From: Chryseobacterium sp.
GTDB taxonomy: Bacteria; Bacteroidota; Bacteroidia; Flavobacteriales; Weeksellaceae
Length of the DNA: 12,534 nucleotides
Direction of reading: 5' to 3'
Assembly: GCA_003852805.1 (NCBI GenBank)
Contig: RDDY01000159.1
Span: 1 to 12,534, forward strand
Shown: positions 1 through 7,326 of the stretch, piece after piece
How the letters are laid out: each line of letters starts with the position of its first letter
How positions within the stretch are numbered: the first letter of the stretch is position 1
Notes under the pieces: model-generated
Told to the model about the DNA's origin: nothing
What the model saw: only the letters and a program-made list of their open reading frames with translations
Databases searched by the model: none
Made by a program: the position numbers and the translations under genes

Positions 1-1682
1 GTGCAAGTGTCAACATCCTGACGAAGGAACCGGCCGAAGAAGCTTATTTCTCGACACAGCATTCCTACGGCTCTTTCAACACCCGGAAGCACGCGTTTGA
101 AGCGGCAACGGGCAAATTGCTGAACGATAAACTGTCGTTCATGGGTCGTTATTCGATTATAAAATCAGACGGCTATGTGGACCGTGCCTTTTCCGATCTG
201 TCGTCTTACATGTTTACGGGCGTTTACTCCGACGGCAATACCAAGCTGAAGTTCTTCACCTTCGGCGGCGACGAGAAAACCTATCAATCTTGGAACGGCA
301 TCTCCAAAACCGATTACGAAACTAATCCGCGCCTGAACTATTCGGGAGCTATTTACCACGCCGACGGCAGCATAAGTTATTACGACAACGAAACCGACAA
401 CTACCGCCAAGACCATTATCATTTGGTTTGGGAGCAGAGGTTCAGTGATTTGTGGAAACTGAAAACGACCCTGCATTACACCGACGGCAAAGGTTATTAC
501 GAGAACTATAAGCAGGACGCCAAGTTGTCAAAATACAACCTCGCGCCCATTGTGATCGGCGGACAAAGCATTTCCCGCATGGACCTGATTCGTCGAAAGT
601 GGCTGGACAACGACTTCTACGGTTTTGTAGCCGACCTCAGCGGCAGGGCAGGAGCAGCGGCGCTGGACATTGGTTTGGTCGGCAATCAGTATTATGGCCG
701 CCATTTCGGCGAGGTGGCACGGGCGCAGTTCATGTCGGACATCAGCGGGCCGTATGAGTTTTATCGCAATCATTCATTGAAAAACGAGGTGTCGGGCTAT
801 GCCAAAGCGCTGTGGAGCGTCGATGCTTGGGAACTTTACGGCGACCTGCAATTGCGGAACATCGGCTACAAGGCATGGACCCTGCAAGCCGCACCCGAAG
901 AAGCGCCAAGCTTCGATAAAAAATATACTTTCTTCAATCCCAAGGCCGGGCTGGCCTATCAGGCGCCGTTCGGCGAAGTTTATTTCTCCTACGCACTGGC
1001 GCAACGCGAACCTGCGAGGAACGACTTGAAAGAATCTCCCGAGATCAAACCCGAAAAGCTGAGCGATTTTGAGCTTGGCTTGGAAAGTCGCGCGGGAATC
1101 TTTTCCTGGGCGGCGAATGCGTATTATATGCGCTACAACAATCAGCTGGTGTTGACGGGCAAGATCAACGATGTTGGCGCCTTCCTGCATGAGAATGTGG
1201 GCAAGAGCTACCGTCTTGGCGTTGAGCTTTCAGGCGCGGCGCGGTTTAGCGATCGGTTCGATGCATCGGCCAATCTCTCGCTGAGCCGCAACCGCAATGT
1301 AGACTACATCGTCACCGATGATGCAGGCGCTGTCAACTTAGGCAACACACCACTGGTGCTCTCGCCCGATGTCATTGGTAATCTGTCGCTGACCTGGAGA
1401 CCGTTGAATGCATTCAGCCTGTCGTCGGTCAACAAATATGTAGGTGCGCAATACTTGGACAATACCGGTGATTCAGAACTTAGGTTGAATCCTTATTTCC
1501 TCAGCGATATCGTGGCGAGTTACAGCTTCGAAATCAAGCGCAAGGCCGTAGATTTCAGTCTGCTGCTGAACAACCTCCTCAACAAGAAATACGTAACCAA
1601 CGGCTTCGTGGCCGATGGACCCTACTATTTCCCGCAAGCCGGTTTTAATGTGATGGCGGGGGTTAATTTGAAGTTTAAATAA
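1..1682 (+). CDS. TonB-dependent outer-membrane receptor, 3' part
   Basis: The frame is open from base 3, so the gene begins before the window; about 560 codons are visible. The first visible residues read ASVNILTKEP, matching the end of the plug domain of TonB-dependent receptors, where GASVNIxTK leads into the barrel. The rest is a run of alternating-polarity segments rich in Tyr, Phe, Asn and Asp, as expected for a 22-stranded outer-membrane barrel, finishing with GFNVMAGVNLKFK and TAA at 1680-1682. The family imports siderophores, cobalamin, sugars or other ligands across the outer membrane using TonB-ExbBD energy. The visible length fits a classical receptor rather than a very large SusC-type protein, and no SusD partner follows. 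The substrate cannot be told from this part; the TonB box and most of the plug lie outside the window. An internal TTG at 117 would be a false start. Confidence 0.93.
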   Translation, partial: ASVNILTKEPAEEAYFSTQHSYGSFNTRKHAFEAATGKLLNDKLSFMGRYSIIKSDGYVDRAFSDLSSYMFTGVYSDGNTKLKFFTFGGDEKTYQSWNGISKTDYETNPRLNYSGAIYHADGSISYYDNETDNYRQDHYHLVWEQRFSDLWKLKTTLHYTDGKGYYENYKQDAKLSKYNLAPIVIGGQSISRMDLIRRKWLDNDFYGFVADLSGRAGAAALDIGLVGNQYYGRHFGEVARAQFMSDISGPYEFYRNHSLKNEVSGYAKALWSVDAWELYGDLQLRNIGYKAWTLQAAPEEAPSFDKKYTFFNPKAGLAYQAPFGEVYFSYALAQREPARNDLKESPEIKPEKLSDFELGLESRAGIFSWAANAYYMRYNNQLVLTGKINDVGAFLHENVGKSYRLGVELSGAARFSDRFDASANLSLSRNRNVDYIVTDDAGAVNLGNTPLVLSPDVIGNLSLTWRPLNAFSLSSVNKYVGAQYLDNTGDSELRLNPYFLSDIVASYSFEIKRKAVDFSLLLNNLLNKKYVTNGFVADGPYYFPQAGFNVMAGVNLKFK

Positions 1683-1777
1683 CTTTTTATTTGTTGTAAA
1701 GAAACAGGACCGCGACGGGGTGTTGAAGCCATTCTTATAATTTTCTTGCAGATTTATGGATATGATTTTTGCGGTGT

Positions 1778-1815
1778 GTTGATTAAGTTAGTTTTGAAAT
1801 AGTTTGACAATCAAC
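1778..1815. repeat. Inverted repeat GTTGATT / AATCAAC
   Basis: Perfect 7-base arms (1778-1784 and 1809-1815) are separated by 24 bases. They lie in the AT-rich gap about 95 bases after the receptor stop codon. This could be an operator or a weak RNA hairpin. The GC content is too low and the loop too long for a confident terminator call. Confidence 0.35.
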
Positions 1816-1950
1816 TATGCTCGTCTATCTAAATGTAAGCATTATTCTGACATAACTAAGAGTTGTGTTTGAATCGATGAGAGGCTCGTTGTCTGCGTAA
1901 TTCACTTTTGGCGCTAATTTTATCGTAGGTGTGTTTATAACAATCCTCAT

Positions 1951-1981
1951 TTTGCCACCACCCAAGATTGTTCTAAATTTG
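1951..1981 (+). promoter_or_regulatory. Bacteroidota-type promoter for the HU-like gene
   Basis: TTTG at 1951-1954 and TAAATTTG at 1974-1981 are 19 bases apart. This fits the TTTG-N19-21-TAnnTTTG consensus of the Bacteroidota primary sigma factor exactly. The -7 element ends only 8 bases before the ATG at 1990, so transcription should start at about 1986-1990 and the mRNA would be leaderless or nearly so. Confidence 0.6.
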
Positions 1982-1989
1982 TCTGCACG

Positions 1990-2682
1990 ATGAATACCGC
2001 GCAACAAATCATATCGGCTTTGCATGAGAACGGCGTCGCAGAGGTTCCGGGGTTCGGGACTTTTGCCGTTGTAACGCGCCATGCAGAGATAGATCCGGCC
2101 AACGGACGGATGCTGCCGCCGGGCAGGGAGATTTCTTTTCAACAGGATTTCTCGGGCAGCGCCGGCGTCGATGTGCAACATTGGCAAGACCAACTGCTTT
2201 CTACCGGACATCTGCGCGTGGAAGGACTGGGTGTTTTCAATAACGATGACGGCAAGATTGAATTCATCTCCGAGATACAAAATCTTAAAGCGGAAGAGTT
2301 TTTCGGTTTGGAAGAAATCAACCTGGATACCGTGCCGCAAGACATCAAAGAGATGGAAACCGCGGCAGAAGGCAAGAACTACAAATTCAGTCGGACTTTG
2401 TTGTGGGTTATTTTGATCGCCATTCCGTTGGCGGCCCTTGCTTACCTGGGCATCGCCAGACCAGAATCTCTTTTTGGCAAGAAGTCTTTCAACCAAGTGC
2501 CTGTACAACCGGTGCCTGTACAACCTGCGGTAGATTCGGCTAAGATTGCACGCGAAAAAGCAGCCGCTTTTACGGCAGACAGTTTGCGCACAGACAGCCT
2601 CCGCAAGGATTCCCTCTTAAAAGCCGAGCCCGCAAAGAAGTGGCCGTCAAAAAATAACAGAAAGAAAACATGGCAAAGATAA
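1990..2682 (+). CDS. HU-CCDC81-like domain membrane protein
   Basis: 230 residues. Residues 1-48 (MNTAQQIISALHENGVAEVPGFGTF...) match the first bacterial HU-CCDC81 domain, with the typical VPGFGTF and LPPGREISF segments; residues ~65-110 (second HU-like domain) include GLGVFNNDDGKIEF. One membrane helix follows at ~135-156, then a low-complexity tail with a VPVQP tandem repeat and three DSL(R/L)x units. In Bacteroidota such proteins are usually cytoplasmic HU-like modules tethered to the inner membrane with a periplasmic SPOR domain that binds denuded peptidoglycan. Here no SPOR domain is visible and the protein ends soon after the helix. ATG 1990 is preferred because it starts exactly at the domain; the next in-frame Met, residue 41, would remove half of it. 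The 3' end overlaps the next gene by 13 bases. Reading -1 near 2639 would instead end in VAVKK with stop 2655-2657, so a frameshift near the end is possible. Confidence 0.85.
   Translation: MNTAQQIISALHENGVAEVPGFGTFAVVTRHAEIDPANGRMLPPGREISFQQDFSGSAGVDVQHWQDQLLSTGHLRVEGLGVFNNDDGKIEFISEIQNLKAEEFFGLEEINLDTVPQDIKEMETAAEGKNYKFSRTLLWVILIAIPLAALAYLGIARPESLFGKKSFNQVPVQPVPVQPAVDSAKIAREKAAAFTADSLRTDSLRKDSLLKAEPAKKWPSKNNRKKTWQR
2497..2526 (+). repeat. Two tandem 15-base units inside the HU-like gene
   Basis: GTGCCTGTACAACC occurs at 2497-2510 and again at 2512-2525, a 15-base period with only the final base of each unit differing. It encodes VPVQP twice in the tail just after the membrane helix. The downstream DSLRT/DSLRK/DSLLK stretch has the same five-codon period, consistent with expansion by slippage. 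Confidence 0.85.
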
Positions 2683-3191
2683 AAACGCCGTCGGAGTCAT
2701 TAACCATCATGACCAATATCGTTCTCCCGAACGAGACCAATTCATTGCGAAATCTTTTCGGCGGCGAGCTGCTGGCAAAAATGGACCGAGCGGCCTCCAT
2801 CTCGGCAGCACGGCATAGTGAGCGGCGCGTGGTAACCGCATCGGTAAATCACGTATCGTTCAACGAGCCGATCCCCGAAGGCGGAATCGTTGTGCTGGAA
2901 TCAAAGGTCACGCGCGCGTTTTCCACCTCGATGGAAATTTATGTGGACGTTTGGCTGGACGACCCGGTCAATCAAACAAAAGTTCATACCAACGAGGGGA
3001 TTTACACTTTTGTTGCCGTAGATGCAGACAACAAACCCGTGCCGATTCCGGAGTTGAGACCCGAAACGGAAGAAGAAATTGAACGCCATAAAGCGGCGCT
3101 ACGCAGGAAAGAACTCAGCCTGATTCTTTCCGGTAGAATGAAAGCCGCCGATTCGGTAGAGCTGAAGAAGCTGTTCACCGAGGGCACTTAA
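2670..3191 (+). CDS. Acyl-CoA thioesterase, hotdog fold
   Basis: 173 residues, cytoplasmic. The protein belongs to the YciA/BACH/ACOT branch of hotdog-fold thioesterases, which hydrolyse acyl-CoA to free acid and CoA. The signature is clear: NxLRNLFGGELLAKMDRAA at residues ~24-42, where the GG begins the central helix and D39 of the MD pair is the expected catalytic acid. It is followed by VTASVNHVSFNEPIP, the conserved second strand, and by GIYTFVAVD. The C-terminal ~45 residues are charged and helical (RPETEEEIERHKAALRRKEL), common in this branch. One complete hotdog domain is present, so a homo-oligomer is expected. The ATG overlaps the end of the upstream HU-like reading frame by 13 bases, pointing to co-transcription. 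The upstream sequence is A-rich without a Shine-Dalgarno, which is normal for the phylum. Chain-length preference cannot be read from the sequence. Confidence 0.93.
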   Translation: MAKIKTPSESLTIMTNIVLPNETNSLRNLFGGELLAKMDRAASISAARHSERRVVTASVNHVSFNEPIPEGGIVVLESKVTRAFSTSMEIYVDVWLDDPVNQTKVHTNEGIYTFVAVDADNKPVPIPELRPETEEEIERHKAALRRKELSLILSGRMKAADSVELKKLFTEGT

Positions 3192-3203
3192 AGTCTTTCG
3201 CAT

Positions 3204-3236
3204 TGTTAAGCGGTTGCTTAGGATTAACGCTTAATA
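3204..3236. repeat. Inverted repeat after the thioesterase gene
   Basis: TTAAGCG (3206-3212) and CGCTTAA (3228-3234) are perfect 7-base arms that extend to nine pairs in RNA if one G-U is allowed. A nested 5-base hairpin TAAGC-GGTT-GCTTA lies at 3207-3220. It starts 13 bases after the thioesterase stop codon and could act as a weak terminator or 3' stabiliser. No clean U-tract follows. Confidence 0.4.
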
Positions 3237-3245
3237 CTCTTAATT

Positions 3246-3356
3246 TCTTAATGGTGGAATCAAGCAGAGATTTTTAACCATTAAGATACGTAAGGCAATC
3301 ACGCTGCAAGCTTAATGTCCTTATTCCTTGATGGTAAATAAAGCAGCCTCAATGGT
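3246..3356. repeat. Cluster of CTTAATGGT-type intergenic repeats
   Basis: A 9-base word recurs four times in about 110 bases: CTTAATGGT at 3247-3255, its exact complement ACCATTAAG at 3277-3285, CTTGATGGT at 3327-3335 and CTCAATGGT at 3348-3356. The first two form a perfect 10-base inverted repeat (3246-3255 and 3277-3286). The second can also pair imperfectly with the third across 3277-3335 to give a longer hairpin. CTTAAT further recurs at 3229, 3238 and 3311. The stretch is non-coding and resembles a degenerate dispersed intergenic repeat element. Confidence 0.6.
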
Positions 3357-3441
3357 AAAATTAAGCCCATATAACTGCAGCGCCGCATACGAAATTTGCT
3401 ATCGCTAACGGTAAAGCAAAATATTCCCAAACCCGTCAACC

Positions 3442-4374
3442 ATGAAAAAAGTACTTCTTTTAGACAGAAATCATCCGCTGATTACCGACCAGCTCGGCAA
3501 ACAATTTCTGTTGGAAGAAGATTACCATTCTCCGTATGATGAAGTCTTGAAAAAGATTCACGAGTACGAAGGCATTATTATCCGCAGTCGAATTCCCGTT
3601 GACCGAAACTTCTTGGAACACGCCACAAAGTTGGAATTCATCGCGCGGGTAGGCGCGGGGATGGAAAATATAGATACGGCATTTGCAGAGGAACGCAATA
3701 TCCAATTGATCTCTTCACCCGAAGGAAACCGAGATTCCGTAGCGGAGCATGTGCTCGGTATGCTGCTCATGATCATGAACCGTCTGCGCATTGCGGCAGA
3801 AGAAGTGAAACAAGGAATATGGCTGCGGGAAGAAAACCGAGGCGACGAGTTGATGGGCAAAACCTTCGGCATTATCGGTTACGGCAACATGGGCAAAGCG
3901 GTGGCAAAGCGCCTGAAAGGTTTCGGCGTCGACGTCATCTTCTACGACATCAAAGAAAATATCGAAGACGAAAATGCAACCGCTGTAAGCTTGGCCGAGC
4001 TTCAACAGCGCGCCGACATCCTGAGTCTGCATGTGCCGTTGACACCGTTGACGCATTATTATATCGATGACGAATTCATTTCCAAAATGCACAAACCGTT
4101 TTATTTGGTCAACACCGCGCGCGGCAAAAATGTAAAAACCGTCGCTGTGGTCAGCGGCTTGCAGAGTGGCAAGATAAAAGGCGCATGTCTGGATGTTCTG
4201 GAGTACGAGAAAGCTTCTTTTGAAAACATCGACCAACCGCAAAATGCCGACCTTGAGTTTTTGTTGAACTCAGACAATGTGATCGTCACGCCGCACATTG
4301 CGGGTTGGACGCATCAGAGCAAGACAAAGCTCGCACAATACATCGTCGACAAGATTTTACAATTTTATTCTTAA
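3442..4374 (+). CDS. D-2-hydroxyacid dehydrogenase (SerA-like, NAD-dependent)
   Basis: 310 residues, cytoplasmic. It belongs to the D-isomer-specific 2-hydroxyacid dehydrogenase family. A split substrate-binding domain (~1-98 and ~290-310) surrounds a Rossmann domain with the nucleotide motif GYGNMG (146-151) and D169 at the end of the following strand, which favours NAD over NADP. The catalytic set is present: R227 in VNTARGKN, E256 in DVLEYE and H285 in TPHIAGWT. The closest functional type is 3-phosphoglycerate dehydrogenase, first step of serine synthesis. There is no C-terminal ACT regulatory domain, so this is the short form, and other D-hydroxyacid substrates are possible. No serC or serB lies nearby. 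It begins a same-strand run of four genes with gaps of 33, 2 and 4 bases. The ATG at 3442 is followed by a normal MKKVLLLD first strand. Confidence 0.92.
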   Translation: MKKVLLLDRNHPLITDQLGKQFLLEEDYHSPYDEVLKKIHEYEGIIIRSRIPVDRNFLEHATKLEFIARVGAGMENIDTAFAEERNIQLISSPEGNRDSVAEHVLGMLLMIMNRLRIAAEEVKQGIWLREENRGDELMGKTFGIIGYGNMGKAVAKRLKGFGVDVIFYDIKENIEDENATAVSLAELQQRADILSLHVPLTPLTHYYIDDEFISKMHKPFYLVNTARGKNVKTVAVVSGLQSGKIKGACLDVLEYEKASFENIDQPQNADLEFLLNSDNVIVTPHIAGWTHQSKTKLAQYIVDKILQFYS

Positions 4375-4407
4375 CTACGCGTTTCTAAAAACACGCTTAC
4401 TTTATCT

Positions 4408-5643
4408 ATGAAGAAATTCACGCTGTTGCTGACAGCGCTGCTGTCCATTGCAGCTTGTAATAAAACCAATGAGAAAACCAAGGCAGAACGGTATGAAAGC
4501 CATCTGCCGAATTACGGCAACCTGCCACTAAACGAAGTTTTTACAGCCGAAGATTCGCAACTGCAACACGCAGATTCGGTCAAGAGAATTCTGAATACTT
4601 ATTACGACAAAGTTTGGGACAAAGGCAACCTGAGCGGCGGCGTGATTGTGGCAAAAGGCGACAGCATCTTGCTGGAGCGCTACCGCGGCTTTGCGCGCGA
4701 GAATAAGGAAAAACCCATCGGCCCGCACACCGCCATGCATGTGGCGTCGGTCAGCAAACCGATGACGGCTATGGCCGTAATGAAGTTGATAGAAGCCGGC
4801 AAGCTTCAACTGAAGCAGCCGCTCACCACGCTGTTCCCGGGTTTTCCTTACCCCGATGTTACGGTGGAAATGTTATTGAAACAGCGCAGCGGTCTGCCAA
4901 AGTATGAGCATTTTTTGGCCGAGGCCAAATTGCCGCGCGACAAGTTCATTACCAACGAAGAGATTCTGCAATACATGATAGAGCATAAACCCGGCGCCGC
5001 GCGCGCCGCAGATACGGGTTTTATGTATTGCAACACAAACTTTGCCCTGCTCGCCTTAATTGTGGAAAAGGTGACCAAAACGCCGTTTCCCGCAGCCATG
5101 CAGGAAATGGTTTTCAAGCCGTTGAAGATGACTGATTCTTTTATCTTCCAAGAGCAGGACATCAACTCGGCCGCGCAATCCTTTTTCAACAACGGCAGAT
5201 TGTATCCGCTCGATAATTTGGACTTGGTGTACGGTGACAAGAACGTCTATACCACACCGCGCGATTTGCTGAAATTCAGTACGGCGATGTTCTCCAAAGA
5301 TTTTTTGAGAAAGGATTTGATGGATATGATTTTTGAGCCGTACAGCAATGAGAAACCCGGCGTCAACAATTACGGCATCGGCTTCCGGATGAAGGTTTTC
5401 GACAACGGCGAAAAACTGACTTACCACAACGGCTGGTGGCACGGCAGCAACGCCGTTTTTGCGCATTTGCCCAAATCCAAGGTCACCGTAATTGCCATCG
5501 GGAACAAATATTCGCAGCGGGTTTATTCTGCCTTGTCATTGACAGGCTTGTTCGAGGATTTTCCCATCGAGACCAAAAAGATGCTGAAAAGCATTGCCCA
5601 GGGCGAATCGTCGGTGGAAATGGATAAGCTTCTCGGCGAATAA
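4408..5643 (+). CDS. Serine hydrolase lipoprotein, class C beta-lactamase-like fold
   Basis: 411 residues. The N terminus is a lipoprotein signal (MKKFTLLLTALLSIAAC, lipid-anchored Cys 17), so the mature protein should sit in the periplasm or on a membrane surface. It carries the three motifs of the beta-lactamase/penicillin-binding-protein/esterase family VIII fold: S114-V-S-K117 (nucleophile and general base), Y207-C-N209 in place of YxN, and H340-N-G342 in place of KTG. The HxG third motif is typical of class C relatives and esterases. This family includes D-aminopeptidases, esterases, transpeptidase-like enzymes and peptidoglycan-modifying hydrolases; the substrate cannot be assigned and there is no basis for calling it a resistance enzyme. 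It lies 33 bases after the dehydrogenase and 2 bases before the Ig-like lipoprotein, indicating an operon. Confidence 0.92.
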   Translation: MKKFTLLLTALLSIAACNKTNEKTKAERYESHLPNYGNLPLNEVFTAEDSQLQHADSVKRILNTYYDKVWDKGNLSGGVIVAKGDSILLERYRGFARENKEKPIGPHTAMHVASVSKPMTAMAVMKLIEAGKLQLKQPLTTLFPGFPYPDVTVEMLLKQRSGLPKYEHFLAEAKLPRDKFITNEEILQYMIEHKPGAARAADTGFMYCNTNFALLALIVEKVTKTPFPAAMQEMVFKPLKMTDSFIFQEQDINSAAQSFFNNGRLYPLDNLDLVYGDKNVYTTPRDLLKFSTAMFSKDFLRKDLMDMIFEPYSNEKPGVNNYGIGFRMKVFDNGEKLTYHNGWWHGSNAVFAHLPKSKVTVIAIGNKYSQRVYSALSLTGLFEDFPIETKKMLKSIAQGESSVEMDKLLGE

Positions 5644-5645
5644 AA

Positions 5646-7322
5646 ATGAGTAATTTAGCCGAGTTGATGAAGAATCTGTTTTACTTTGTTCTGCTGACCG
5701 CTTTGTTTTCGTGCGCGCGCGTCGGTTCGCCCCAGGGCGGCCCCAGAGACACAACGCCGCCTCGGCCCGTATCCTCCACTCCTGAGTCTTTGGCGGTAAA
5801 TGTGCCCGTGGATCTGAAAGAACTGCGCATCTATTTTGACGAATATGTGGTGCTGAAAGACCCCGGCCGCCAGTTGATTATTTCTCCACCGTTGCAGCGC
5901 ATCAAGAAAATCATTCCGTCGTCTTTGGCGAATAAATATGTCGAGATTCAGTGGGAAGATACTTTGCAGGCGAATACTACCTACAACTTCAATTTCGGGA
6001 ATGCCATTGCCGACAATAACGAGGGCAACGTGCTTCCGTATTACAACTTCGTGTTTTCAACGGGACCCACCATCGACAGTTTGTACATTTCCGGAACGGT
6101 GACCGACGCATTATTGCCGGCCGCCGGTGATCAGACAACTTCCGATAAAAAGTCGGTGGTCGTCGGTTTATACAAAGACGAAGATTTCGGCAAGAAGCCG
6201 TATTACATTGCTGTGGCAGATCCCGACGGATACTTTGAACTCAATTATCTGGCTGCCGGGAAATACAATCTGCTGGCTTTTGAGGACGAAAACAAAAATT
6301 CGGTGTACGACCCCGGAAAAGAAAAAGTAGCTTTTCTTGACGAGCCGATTGATTTGACGCAGAAACTGTCGGGCCTTGCGCTGAAGCTCTCGCCTGCAGT
6401 GGCGCCGGTAAAGTTTGGCGAGGTAAAATCCATTCCGGGCGGCTTGGCGTTGACTTTCAGTGGCAAACCCGACAGTGTGACGGTGCAGATAGCCGGTGGT
6501 GCGCTAAGCGATTACCGAGTTGTGCACACGCCCAAATCAGATTCGGCACTTGTTTACATAAATGCCGATCAGGCTGCAGCCACGGGAACGGCGTTGAAGT
6601 TTGATTACAATGCAGACGGCAAAGCGGGAACGGCAAGTTCTTTTTACCGACCCAATGCCAAAGACGAATTATCGCTGACAAATCAAGGCGGCAATCTCTT
6701 GGCACCGGGCCTTCCGTTTACCGTAACTTCAAACATGGCATTGCGCAGTCTGGATACAGCACAATGGAAACTGACCGCAGACAGTGCAACGGTTGCAAAT
6801 TTTACCGCAAAGATCGACGACGAAAATCCGTTCAAAATCAGGATAAATGCTGAGTACAAACCGGGAGCAAAGTACAGTCTGCTCGTGCCGCGCAATACCG
6901 TGCAGGCTTGGTATTTCGGCAATCCGAGACCGCTGCAATTTAACTTTGAAGCCGACAAACCCGAGAACTACGGCAGCTTTGTGCTTCGGCTACAGCAGCC
7001 GCCTTCGCATCCGTTCTGGGTGCAGTTGTTAGGCGCGCAGAATCAGGTTGCCTATCAACAACGGGTCACAGCGGCCGAGGTTAAGTTCGCTAACCTGCGA
7101 CCCGGGAATTATCACGTGCGATTGCTGGTGGACGAAGATGAAAACGGCGTTTGGGATTCCGCCGACTTTGCGTCGCGCCGCCAAGCGGAGCCGGCTTATC
7201 TGTTTCCCAAGCAGATTACCGTGCGCGCCCTTTGGGAGATTGTGGAGAAATGGGATCTGCAAGAAAATACGGCTGTCAGCGACATAGGCCAAGATCCCAA
7301 CGTTCCGGACAACGAACAATAA
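5646..7322 (+). CDS. Ig-like domain lipoprotein
   Basis: 558 residues from the first ATG, which is 2 bases after the preceding stop. The second ATG at 5667 gives a cleaner lipoprotein signal, MKNLFYFVLLTALFSC, and I prefer it as the true start. The mature protein opens with the Bacteroidota hallmark CARVGSPQGGPRDTTPP. A bacterial Ig-like (SbsA/Big_5-type) domain follows at ~40-135, ending in YNFVFSTG. Then comes a carboxypeptidase-regulatory-like beta-sandwich at ~145-245 containing EDENKNSVYDPGKE, an acidic, possibly Ca-binding loop. The middle (~250-450) is beta-rich and unassigned. A similar sandwich at ~465-535 has DEDENGVWDSADF. The protein is probably surface- or periplasm-exposed and structural. 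No catalytic motif is seen, and the role of the family is not established. It is followed after 4 bases by the haem-binding gene. Confidence 0.85.
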   Translation: MSNLAELMKNLFYFVLLTALFSCARVGSPQGGPRDTTPPRPVSSTPESLAVNVPVDLKELRIYFDEYVVLKDPGRQLIISPPLQRIKKIIPSSLANKYVEIQWEDTLQANTTYNFNFGNAIADNNEGNVLPYYNFVFSTGPTIDSLYISGTVTDALLPAAGDQTTSDKKSVVVGLYKDEDFGKKPYYIAVADPDGYFELNYLAAGKYNLLAFEDENKNSVYDPGKEKVAFLDEPIDLTQKLSGLALKLSPAVAPVKFGEVKSIPGGLALTFSGKPDSVTVQIAGGALSDYRVVHTPKSDSALVYINADQAAATGTALKFDYNADGKAGTASSFYRPNAKDELSLTNQGGNLLAPGLPFTVTSNMALRSLDTAQWKLTADSATVANFTAKIDDENPFKIRINAEYKPGAKYSLLVPRNTVQAWYFGNPRPLQFNFEADKPENYGSFVLRLQQPPSHPFWVQLLGAQNQVAYQQRVTAAEVKFANLRPGNYHVRLLVDEDENGVWDSADFASRRQAEPAYLFPKQITVRALWEIVEKWDLQENTAVSDIGQDPNVPDNEQ

Positions 7323-7326
7323 AACC

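Larger units (their letters stand above)
1683..1989. other. Intergenic region after the TonB receptor gene
   Basis: About 300 bases with no credible gene. It is clearly more AT-rich than the flanking genes. It holds a 7-base inverted repeat, GTTGATT at 1778-1784 and AATCAAC at 1809-1815, with a 24-base spacer. A TTGACA at 1804-1809 is followed 16 bases later by TATCTA (1826-1831), which resembles a sigma70-type promoter but not the usual Bacteroidota one. The convincing promoter is at its right end (1951-1981). I see no strong intrinsic terminator for the receptor gene. Confidence 0.6.

Noticed and set aside
1825..2523. 232-codon minus-strand frame covering the HU-like gene and its promoter
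   Set aside because: The plus strand encodes a recognisable HU-CCDC81 domain with a matching promoter; the antisense product has no family features.
3395..3420. TTTGCT/AGCAAA inverted repeat upstream of the dehydrogenase as an operator
   Set aside because: A 6-base repeat with a 14-base spacer in AT-rich DNA is expected by chance, and no promoter could be aligned to it.
3715..4242. 175-codon minus-strand frame inside the dehydrogenase gene
   Set aside because: The plus-strand frame contains the complete Rossmann and catalytic motifs; the antisense frame is a by-product of codon bias.
4408..5643. Class C beta-lactamase conferring antibiotic resistance
   Set aside because: The SxxK, YxN and HxG motifs are shared by many esterases and peptidases; a lipoprotein with HxG in an envelope operon gives no support for resistance.
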